From the NCBI GenBank assembly GCA_002284615.2, contig MU069481.1, forward strand, positions 94,992-110,249: a stretch of DNA of 15,258 nt, read 5' to 3'. A program made the translations under genes and the position numbers. The DNA is from Dunaliella salina. Its lineage: Eukaryota; Chlorophyta; Chlorophyceae; Chlamydomonadales; Dunaliellaceae. Below are positions 9,093-15,258 of the stretch, piece by piece. The notes under the pieces are model-generated. The model was not told where the DNA came from, did not search any database, and saw only the letters and a list, made by a program, of their open reading frames with translations. Numbering within the stretch: the stretch's first letter is position 1; every line of letters starts with the position of its first letter.

Positions 9093-9226
9093 TACTCATC
9101 CATATGACACAAGTCTTGCAAGATGGACACAATGCGTTGAGGCATCTGGCATCGACATACATAGTCCTAAAGCTTTTGTTTACGCATGGAGTCATATGCT
9201 TTCTCAATTTCCACACAGTCAATCCA
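9093..9226 (-). pseudogene. Reverse transcriptase fragment (motif A region), broken
   Basis: Read on the minus strand, the sequence gives WIDCVEIEKAYDSMRKQKL, then an in-frame TAG (9167-9169), then DYVCRCQMPQRIVSILQDLC. The D-x-E-K-A-Y-D arrangement is the motif A signature of retroelement reverse transcriptases, with its first catalytic aspartate. The following I-V-x-I-L-Q-x-L fits the helix that usually follows. Motifs B and C (FADD-like) are not present. The frame runs into the (GAAAA)n tract. It is a short, dead fragment, and it is not collinear with the neighbouring tail copies. Confidence 0.6.
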
Positions 9227-9254
9227 CTAAGTACTACTTATGATTAGTAATCAT

Positions 9255-9478
9255 GGTGATTATGAAAAGATCCATGAGTCCCCTCCACCATAATGGCACA
9301 AAAGACATAGCTAGCGGAGATCTGGAGGGTTGCTGGAAGCAGGCGATTAGATTCATAGGTCCAAGTGCGCCGCAAGTGGTTGGTAACAGCTTGTGGGCGT
9401 GCTTCACAGAATGCGCATTGCATGAAGTGCGCAGGCAAGCTGAACGGCACGTTGGTTGTCCAAAACTAATTGTTCTAA
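9255..9478 (-). pseudogene. Retroelement 3' end, copy 3 (decayed)
   Basis: Across two minus-strand frames the sequence gives LEQLVLDNQRAVQLACALHA, then HSVKHAHKLLPTTCGAL, and it ends with SNPPDLR and TAG (9311-9313). These line up with LGLDHHRATKLAQQLHAHSV, QYAHKLVTTRRAIE and SNPPDPH of copy 1. At least one frameshift lies near 9405-9415 and further breaks follow. The DNA after the stop, including GGTGGAGGGGACTCATGG, also resembles the 3' UTR of copy 1. Confidence 0.6.
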
Positions 9479-9608
9479 CTGTTTAGGGGGGTACTTGGTG
9501 TACAAGTTCCAACCAGTACCCAGGGGAAAAGAACCAAAGAGTTACAGCTTTTGCACAGTAATTCTGCAGAGGTCTTAATGCTGCTGCTGTGCCGCTTCTT
9601 CTGTGTGT

Positions 9609-9939
9609 GAAGAAAACAAAAACTACGCAGGCATTGAAAACACTCCCCACATCAATTAAGGAAAAGGGGATTCCTAGGGCCGAGGCACCGTGTATCCTCT
9701 TCACCAAGAGAAAGCAGACGAAAGAAGTCAGTGGGGATCAGGTGGGTTACTAACAGCATCCCGTGCCTGACCCTGTTGGGAGTTGAAAAAGGTTTTCTCA
9801 AGAGTGCGTCTGGTGCGGGCAAGCTTGTAAGCATACAGGACAGAATGAGCATGAATTCATTCGATCGAAGCTTCCGAGCAAGCTTGTTGGCATTGAAAGT
9901 GTCAAGACCAAGCTCCTTCAGAGGCTCCAATGTGTGTGG
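9609..9939 (-). pseudogene. Retroelement 3' end, copy 2 (frameshifted)
   Basis: Minus-strand frames give PHTLEPLKELGLDTFNANKL then ARKL. After a frameshift near 9850-9870 they give HAHSVLYAYKLARTRRTLEK and end with SNPPDPH and TGA (9728-9730). This matches copy 1 in order and spacing. The 3' UTR also matches copy 1 (TTCCTTAATTGATGTGGGGA, then GCCTGCGTAGTTTTTG). Homology upstream of PHTLEPL is lost, so this copy is strongly 5' truncated. Confidence 0.65.
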
Positions 9940-10207
9940 TCTGGTGCCTGCTGTGCAACAGACATTGTGTGAGCAGGAGGAGGGAGAAAAAGGAAGAGTG
10001 GTTTTGGCATGGTGTGGGGCAACCAAAACAGCACCAAAATGGCAGGAGGCAAGTCTAGATAAGCTGTGCTAAATGCCTAGCAATGCCTACGAGGTGGCGA
10101 CAAATGCTCTTAGCTCTTCCTCTAGATTTGGATCATGTAGGACATGATGTGTCAAAATCAGCCTGAGAGCATGTGAAGTGCGCCGTGTAATTAATGACAG
10201 CTCGGGA

Positions 10208-10259
10208 GAGGGTAGCACAGACTAAGGGATTTTGAGGGTAGCACAGTCAATAGGATTTT
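10208..10259 (+). repeat. 26-bp tandem duplication
   Basis: There are two adjacent 26-base units, each starting GAGGGTAGCACAG and ending GGATTTT, with about four differences between them. They lie just upstream of the TATA-like box at 10271. Confidence 0.85.
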
Positions 10260-10270
10260 TTGTGTCTTGC

Positions 10271-10278
10271 TATAAAAG
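10271..10278 (+). promoter_or_regulatory. TATA-box-like sequence
   Basis: TATAAAAG in the context GCTATAAAAGGTGC is a textbook TATA box. An ATG follows at about 10290, opening an 82-codon frame of unknown product (to 10535). There is no other evidence of transcription, so this is a weak call. Confidence 0.2.
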
Positions 10279-10919
10279 GTGCACATGCGATGGTGCATTT
10301 CATGGGTCAAAGTTTGATGCAGGACAGGAGGAACGAGCCTGCATTCCTTTGTACGTCATGTGTCAATAAGAATAAGAACCAATTATTCGAAATCCTGAGA
10401 ACGAGAGGTGTGGGTCCAATCGGAGAGGGTGGTTGGTGGGTGGTCCTTCGAGGGGTTTTGGACTTTTTGGGACCCCTCCTGCAACATTTTTCTGAGCCAT
10501 TTCTTGATGTTTTAAAAATATCAATGGATTCCTGAGCTCGAAAACTATCGATTGGCACCCTCTTTGTGCAAATTGAGTAAAAGGGGGGATCTGTGTGCAT
10601 GGCTGGAGTCGGTGCCAAGCGCGCAAGGGTCTGAGCAGCAAGGGGTGTGGATGCAAACACGCAGCAAATCAGTACAAACTTCCAGGATAGTGACAATGTA
10701 TGATGTTTTCTTGCTTGGTGAAATAAAAAGGGCAATTTGTGGACTCGCAAGCCATTTGTGGGTGTCTGGAAGGGCAGGTATGCATGGGCGTCCACTCCAC
10801 AATTTTTAACCCATAACTCTGCTGCAACTCGATATTTCATTGTGCTGAGGATGCTGGTTGATTGCTACTTAAAAGAGGAGCAGATTGGTACCCTTTTTGT
10901 GGGGAGGGAGACAGTATTT

Positions 10920-10947
10920 GGGGGGGAGGGGGGGTGGGTCCACGTGG
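10920..10947 (+). other. G-rich tract (possible quadruplex) next to CCACGTGG
   Basis: Seven Gs, an A, seven Gs, a T and three Gs form a run that could fold as a G-quadruplex. Two bases after it comes CCACGTGG, a palindromic G-box/E-box core. No function can be assigned. Confidence 0.35.
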
Positions 10948-11317
10948 TCATTTTGGGCCTCCCGCCGAGAATTTTGGCATGACATCCATGACTTTTTTTT
11001 TTTTCCTGTGCAGAAAAATTTTTCCAGTCAACATGAACATGAATGGCTGCTGGCTTGATCTTATGTTGATGGTTGCTAGCTCAATCTATTGAATAGAAGA
11101 ACAAGTTCTCATAGTGTGGCTGCCTTGCGGGTTTACGCTATGCTCCAGGTGACTGTGAGCGACAGAAGTGGAGGAAGCAGATGCATACCAGCCAGATAGA
11201 AAAGGTGGGATATGATGAATAGAAGAGCATGTGGACAGCACCAGAGCTCTATTCATGGGGTCAGATTAAATTTGAAAGATCGTACCTTGGATATTCCAAA
11301 AGAATATGGACAGGGAA

Positions 11318-11325
11318 CTCCCAGA
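11318..11325. repeat. Left 8-bp target-site duplication (CTCCCAGA)
   Basis: CTCCCAGA abuts the left end of the hAT-like element and is repeated perfectly at 11732-11739, directly abutting its right end. Confidence 0.9.
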
Positions 11326-11731
11326 CAGGGTTGCACGCTACTGCTACGCTATGGCTACGCTACGCTACGGCTACGGAGTCCATAACTGTAGCAGTAGCAG
11401 TAGCCAAAACTGTACCTTCAAAATTGCTGCTGCATGGCATACAAAGCACAAGCTCTTTTGTGTCTGCAAATTGGTTGAGCTTCCAACTGCACATACCCAT
11501 TTGCCACGGCCGAGCATGTCCATTCCTTGTTCTTGTGCTGGTTTGCTAACAAAAATAATACATCAAAAAATTAATGAAAATTGCGATAAACTGTCTTCGT
11601 TCAAACACTTGGACGGACGCCTCTCGTCGATGGTCCAGACACCTTTTCGTAGCAGTAGCCGTAGCTACTGCTACGCTACGGCTACGCTACTCTACGAATT
11701 CGTGTCTGTAGCACCGTAGCGTGCAACCCTG
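11326..11731. mobile_element. hAT-like non-autonomous DNA transposon (MITE), 406 bp
   Basis: The element starts with CAGGGTTGCACGCTAC and ends with its exact reverse complement, giving 16-bp perfect terminal inverted repeats. Both ends abut the same 8-bp sequence CTCCCAGA. An 8-bp target duplication with termini beginning CAGGG is characteristic of the hAT superfamily. Both subterminal regions (11339-11410 and 11650-11700) are packed with GCTAC/GTAGC words in inverted orientation, as expected for transposase-binding arrays. No transposase-like protein is encoded, so it would need a transposase supplied by another element. The perfect target duplication and termini suggest a fairly recent insertion. 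Confidence 0.9.
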
Positions 11732-11739
11732 CTCCCAGA
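11732..11739. repeat. Right 8-bp target-site duplication (CTCCCAGA)
   Basis: Perfect copy of 11318-11325, directly after the right terminal inverted repeat. Confidence 0.9.
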
Positions 11740-11897
11740 GGCATTTGTAATACGAATTATCAATCAATATCATCAATATTGCGTGTCACCAGACTGAGTG
11801 GTATGTCCAATTCAAGTGCGTCTGTGATAAAACGACAATGGGGTAAGGTACCAGTACCTGTACCTTTATAAGTACCTGGTACCTATATATATTCTAT

Positions 11898-12036
<139 letters not shown>

Positions 12037-12059
12037 TATAAAAATATTTAAAATAATCC

Positions 12060-13066
12060 AGTACCCGCGGTACCTGGGGTACCTGGGGTTCCTGGAGTTC
12101 CTCTGGTACCTGCAGTACCTGTGGTACCTGTGGTACCTGGGGTACCTGTGGTTCTTGGGGTTCCTCGAGTTCCTCTGGTACCTGCAGTACCTGTGGTACC
12201 TGTGGTATTTGGGGTTCTTGGAGTTCCTCTGGTACCTGCAGTACCTGTGGTACCTGTGGTACCTGTGGTACCTGGGGTACCTGTGGTTCTTGGGGTTCCT
12301 CTGGTACCTGCAGTACCTGTGGTACCTGTGGTACTTGTGGTACTTGGGGTTCCTCGAGTTCCTCTGGTATCTGCAGTACTTGTGGTACCTGTGGTACCTG
12401 GGGTTCTTGGAGTTCCTCTGGTACCTGCAGTACCTGTGGTACCTGGGGTACCTGTAGTACCTGGGGTTCCTCGAGTTCCTCTGGTACCTGCAGTACCTCT
12501 TGTACCTGGGGTTCTTGGAGTTCCTCCGGTTCCTGCAGTACCTGTGGTACCTGAGGTACCTGGGGTTCCTGGAGTTCCTCGAGTTCGTCTGGCACCTGCA
12601 GTACCTGTGGTACCTGTGGTACCTGAGGTTCAGGGAGTTCCTCCGGTACCTGCAGTACTTGTGAAGCCTGTGGTACCTGTGGTACCTAGGGTACTTGGGG
12701 TTCCTCAAGTTCCTCTGGTACCTGCAGTACCTGGGGTACCTGGGGTATCTGAGGTTCTTGGAGTTCCTCCAGTACCTGCAGTTCCTGTGGTACCTGTGGT
12801 ACCTGGGGTTCCTGGAGTTCCTCGAGCTCCTTTGGTACCTACAGTACCTGTGATACCTGTGGTACCTATGGTACTTGGGGTTCCTGGAGTATCTGGTACC
12901 TGCAGTACCTGTGGTACCTACGAACCTGTGGTACCTCGAGTTCCTCAAGTTCCTCTGGTAATTGCAGTTCCTGTGGTACCTGTGGTACTTGTGGTACCTA
13001 TGGTATATATGGTACGTACCTGGGGTTCCTGGAGTTCCTCTGGTACTTGCAGTATCTGTGGTACAT
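12060..13066 (+). repeat. 9-bp minisatellite array, forward orientation
   Basis: Roughly 110 units of a 9-mer close to TGGTACCTG are present. Variants include CAGTACCTG, GGGTTCCTG, GAGTTCCTC and TGGTACTTG. The variants recur in a fixed order (GGGTTCCT-type, GAGTTCCTC, TGGTACCTG, CAGTACCTG), forming a longer higher-order repeat. The unit is three codons long and almost stop-free, so long frames stay open on both strands (Val-Pro-rich on +, Gln-Val-Pro-rich or Arg-Tyr-His-rich on -). These frames are explained by the repeat and are not treated as genes. Confidence 0.95.
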
Positions 13067-13069
13067 TTC

Positions 13070-13093
13070 AAAACCCCTAGATCTTGGGGTTTT
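13070..13093. repeat. AAAACCCC/GGGGTTTT inverted repeat at the array junction
   Basis: AAAACCCCTAGATC is followed by TTGGGGTTTT, a 24-bp inverted repeat with one mismatched pair. It sits exactly between the 9-bp array and the CCTAA satellite. Confidence 0.8.
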
Positions 13094-13095
13094 GT

Positions 13096-13660
13096 ATTTT
13101 TAACTTAAACCTAATTAGGTTATAACCTAATCTAGCCTATCCCTAACCTAAACCTAAACCTAATTAACCTTATCTACCCTACCCTAACCTAACCTATTCC
13201 CTAACCTAAGCCTAATTAACCTAACCTTAACCTAATTAACCTATCCCTAACCAATACCTAATTAATCTAACCTATCCCTAACCTAAACCTAATTAACCTA
13301 ACCTATCCGTAACCTACTAATTAACCTAACCTATCCCTAACCTAAACATTATGAACCAAACCTATCCCTAACCTGAATCTAATTTACCTAACCTATCCTT
13401 AACCTTGACCTAATGAACCTAACCTATCCCTAATTTAAATCTAATTAATCTAATCTACCCTATCCTAACCTAAACTATCCCTAACCTAAACCTAATTAAC
13501 CTCACCTATCCCTAACCTAAATCTAATTAACCTAACCTAACCCTAACCTAACTTAAACTATCCCTAACCTTAACCTAATGAACCTAACCTATCCCTAACC
13601 TAAATCTAATAAACCTAACCTATCCCTAACCTAAACCTAATGAACCTAACCTAACCTAGA
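13096..13660 (+). repeat. CCTAA-type satellite (telomere-like)
   Basis: A degenerate tandem array of CCTAA, CCTAAA, CCCTAA and CCTAATTAA words. The most regular unit is about 31 bp: CCTATCCCTAACCTAAAC followed by CTAATTAACCTAA. It resembles the C-rich strand of TTAGGG/TTTAGGG-class telomeric repeats, but it is mixed and carries TATC and AATT spacers, so it is not a functional telomere end. It could be a subtelomeric or interstitial satellite. Confidence 0.9.
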
Positions 13661-13676
13661 CCTAAAACAATAGGTG

Positions 13677-13890
13677 CTGCAGGAACCGCAGGTACCGCAG
13701 TTACCACAGGTACTACAGGTACCGTAGGTACCGTGGGTACCGCAGGCCTACCTAGGTACCACAGGTACCACAGGTACCACAAGTACCAAGGTACCACAGG
13801 TACCACTGGTACCACAAGTACCACAGGTACCGCAGGTACCGCAGGTACCACAGGTACCGCAGGTTCCGCAGGTACTACGGGTACCGCATG
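13677..13890 (-). repeat. 9-bp minisatellite array, inverted orientation
   Basis: Units such as CAGGTACCA, CAGGTACCG and CAGGTACTA are the reverse complement of the TGGTACCTG unit at 12060-13066. The array is about a fifth as long as the forward one and is interrupted near 13747 by GGCCTACCTAGG. With the forward array it brackets the CCTAA satellite. Confidence 0.93.
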
Positions 13891-13957
13891 AACCAGGTAC
13901 CCGTAATAAAAAGATAAATAAATGAATAATTATCAATGCCAGAACTCTGGATACTGA

Positions 13958-13986
13958 GTACCTGGTACCTTTGCGGTACCAGGTAC
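13958..13986. repeat. 12-bp-stem hairpin in the right end of the block
   Basis: GTACCTGGTACC, a five-base loop TTTGC, then GGTACCAGGTAC: a perfect 12-bp stem. Further GTACC-rich half-palindromes follow up to about 14075. Confidence 0.85.
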
Positions 13987-14080
13987 ACGAACCCGGTTCC
14001 CGTACCCAGGTACAGGTACTCATTTCAGGTACTAATTTTCTAGACAGGGTACCTACGAAATAGGTACCTAGTTCCTCTGA

Positions 14081-14407
14081 CGTTTTATGGCGTCTATACG
14101 GGAGTAGACCTAGTATACCGTAAACAAGTGACTTATCATTATTGGTAATTTACTATTGGTACAATTGTGTCTCCTTTGGACTCCGCCTGTTCCCCTTTGC
14201 TTGTTGTTGTACAGGGGTGGCAAATCAGATAGAGGATTATGAAACGAATAAACAAATTTTCTGTCACTTTTATGGCCAATTCGTTCTTTTTCGGTTTATC
14301 TTTGATGCAAAACTCCACGCAGCGTTTGACCGCACCCAATGATGTGAGCGCAAAGTCAATACATTTGTATTAGAACAATAGAATAGTTGAGGTTCCGATT
14401 TGTCAAT
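14081..14407 (+). promoter_or_regulatory. Presumed promoter and 5' UTR of the SAP gene
   Basis: About 330 bases lie between the satellite block and the first candidate ATG, with no coding signal. A CCAAT-like ACCCAATG occurs near 14333. I see no clear TATA box. The role is inferred only from position. Confidence 0.25.
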
Positions 14408-15177
14408 ATGGTGAGTCGCTCTCCTTCTGTGAGGTTGACTGATACCCAGCAAGCTGTGCAGCCCGCTTCGGCACCATGGGCAGGTGTTCTTGGATCCCAT
14501 ACCTCTGACTCGGGCTCTGCTGTGATGTAGGTCTCGACGCTGCCCGTGGATGACCTGCTTCGCAACCTGTCGATAAAGGACCTGCGGATGCAGTGCAGGT
14601 GGGCCCGTCACTCGCTGGAATCCCGATTTATGCTGCAAGGACCCGACCAGAGCAGCCTGCCTTTGGCTCCATTGAGAGCCACGGCATGCCGTGCAAGTGC
14701 TCCTTCAACCCCATCACGCCAGCTCTGAGCGCAACAAGTGCGCTCTCTTGCGTCTCATCAGGAATCCGTCACTGCTGCTGCTCATGATTATGCGCAGGGC
14801 GCGCGGTATCAACCCTGCAGGAAATGCGGACAGCCTCAGAGAGAGGATCCAGGAGGACATGACCCGGGGCTCGGACTACACGCTCCACCAGGCTGCCCCC
14901 GACGGTGGCTTCATGCGTGAGTATTGTTGAAATGTGTGCATGCCGTGTATGGAGGGAATGTGGATGTCAGGGGATGCAGGGGCTACTTGTAGCCGAGCTG
15001 CAAGAGAAGTTCCTCATCTGTCGACACCGTTTAGTGCGAATTTTGACTGGACACTATACACCCTCCTTGCGCTCAGCTGCCCCCGGCCAAGGTGCCCCAG
15101 CTGGTTATGTGCCATCCGAGGACTCCCGCCCAGCTACAGGGCGATCCGCACACGGGACAGGTGGCGGAACCAGCCAG
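14408..15177 (+). CDS. SAP-domain protein, N-terminal part (gene continues beyond the window)
   Basis: Predicted exons are ATG 14408-14410, 14531-14598, 14798-14916 and 15077-15177, continuing past the right edge. Introns are 14411-14530 (GTGAGT...GTAG), 14599-14797 (GTGGGC...GCAG), 14917-15076 (GTGAGT...TCAG), and a fourth starting GTGAGC at 15178. Every junction keeps frame. The second and third pieces join to give a SAP motif: LSIKDLRMQCR on one side and ARGINPAGNADSLRERI on the other. It has the expected amphipathic helix, the G-x-N/S-P-x-G turn and the leucine of the second helix. SAP motifs bind AT-rich or structured DNA in chromatin, DNA-repair and SUMO-ligase proteins. Which of these applies cannot be said. 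After the motif the protein turns Gly/Pro/Ala/Ser-rich and is likely disordered. Confidence 0.65.
14531..14598 (+). CDS. SAP gene, exon with first half of the SAP motif
   Basis: It is preceded by GTGATGTAG and followed by TGCAG|GTGGGC. It reads VSTLPVDDLLRNLSIKDLRM then QC and two bases of an Arg codon. Reading on without splicing gives a frame that loses the SAP consensus at once, which supports the donor. Confidence 0.65.
14798..14916 (+). CDS. SAP gene, exon with second half of the SAP motif
   Basis: The acceptor ATTATGCGCAG leaves one G, which completes the split Arg codon. ARGINPAGNADSLRERIQED follows, then MTRGSDYTLHQAAPDGGFM. The donor GTGAGT at 14917 is consensus. A competing acceptor at 14761 (CTCATCAG) is also in phase. 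It would insert about 12 residues (NPSLLLLMIMRR) into the motif and so fits the family less well. Confidence 0.65.
15077..15177 (+). CDS. SAP gene, low-complexity exon
   Basis: The acceptor is CTTGCGCTCAG and the donor CAG|GTGAGC. All three frames are open. The phase from the previous exon selects APGQGAPAGYVPSEDSRPAT then GRSAHGTGGGTSQ. This Gly/Ser/Pro composition is typical of disordered linkers in algal proteins. Confidence 0.55.
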
Positions 15178-15258
15178 GTGAGCGAGCTTTTCACGGAGGT
15201 CAGCACTCCATCCCTGCATTACATTTCCCTGCTCATGCTTGCATGCACATGCACACAC

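Larger units (their letters stand above)
10080..11317. other. Stretch with no supportable gene
   Basis: The longest open frame (minus, 10307-10840, 177 codons) has no recognisable motif and is probably chance. The stretch holds a 26-bp tandem duplication, a TATA-like box, a G-rich tract with an adjacent CCACGTGG, and a T10 run near 10992. No exon chain could be built. Confidence 0.4.

Noticed and set aside
10307..10840. A 177-codon minus-strand frame as a gene
   Set aside because: It has no motif, no splice or promoter support and an ordinary composition. Open length alone is not enough in this window.
11306..11719. A 137-codon frame spanning the hAT-like element as a possible transposase
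   Set aside because: It has no transposase motif, is far too short, and starts outside the element. Its repetitive Ser/Tyr ends come from the GCTAC arrays.
12121..13080. A 319-codon plus-strand Val-Pro repeat frame resembling an elastin-like protein
   Set aside because: Same minisatellite effect: several frames on both strands are open over the same bases, and it has no start context or splice context.
13096..13660. A functional chromosome end (telomere)
   Set aside because: The CCTAA words are irregular and carry AATT and TATC spacers. Satellite and a gene follow on the far side, so this is interstitial.
12060..13890. CRISPR array, because of regular repeats
   Set aside because: Units are contiguous 9-mers with no unique spacers, and the genome is eukaryotic.
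14593..14787. A frameshift mutation in the SAP gene
   Set aside because: A phase-matching intron (14599-14797) explains the frame change and rebuilds the SAP consensus, so no mutation is needed.

Overview
The window looks like nuclear DNA of a eukaryote, most likely a unicellular green alga (chlorophyte). No reading frame longer than a few hundred bases is believable as a gene. Coding-looking stretches are instead bounded by GTAAGT/GTGAGT-type donors and pyrimidine-rich CAG acceptors. The intergenic and intronic DNA is full of microsatellites, minisatellites and decayed transposable elements. A Dunaliella- or Chlamydomonas-like genome is my best guess from style and from the retroelement tails. 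I cannot prove the species from the sequence.

Layout. 1-1640: no supportable gene. 1650-2090 and 3667-4110: two diverged direct copies of a dispersed repeat, separated by a (TG)n microsatellite in a TGCATG-rich tract. 4543-8905 (+): a chain of eight candidate exons (A-H). Six of the seven exon joins preserve frame with normal splice sites; the B-C join does not. The putative introns hold a repeat pair (5374-5453, 7003-7096), a 28-bp perfect palindrome (6889-6916) and a spacer-less 192-bp near-perfect palindrome (7643-7834). The last exon (H) is the C-terminal tail of a retroelement protein. 8602-9940: a graveyard of that retroelement's 3' ends, one copy on + and two on -, plus a separate reverse-transcriptase motif A fragment on -. 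10080-11317: no gene I can support, only a short tandem duplication beside a TATA-like box and a G-rich tract. 11326-11731: a short non-autonomous DNA transposon with 16-bp perfect terminal inverted repeats and a perfect 8-bp target duplication, which is hAT-like. 11849-14080: a composite satellite block. Its order is (AT)n, then a 9-bp GGTACC minisatellite, then a telomere-like CCTAA satellite, then the same 9-bp minisatellite inverted, with GTACC-rich inverted ends. 14408-15177 and beyond (+): the start of a gene encoding a SAP (DNA-binding) domain. The domain is split by an intron and becomes intact only after predicted splicing. The gene runs off the right edge.

The two genes show no functional link. 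The most reliable calls are the hAT-like element, the satellite block, the 192-bp palindrome, the three related retroelement tails and the spliced SAP domain. The eight-exon gene is a manual model without transcript support, and its product is not recognised.
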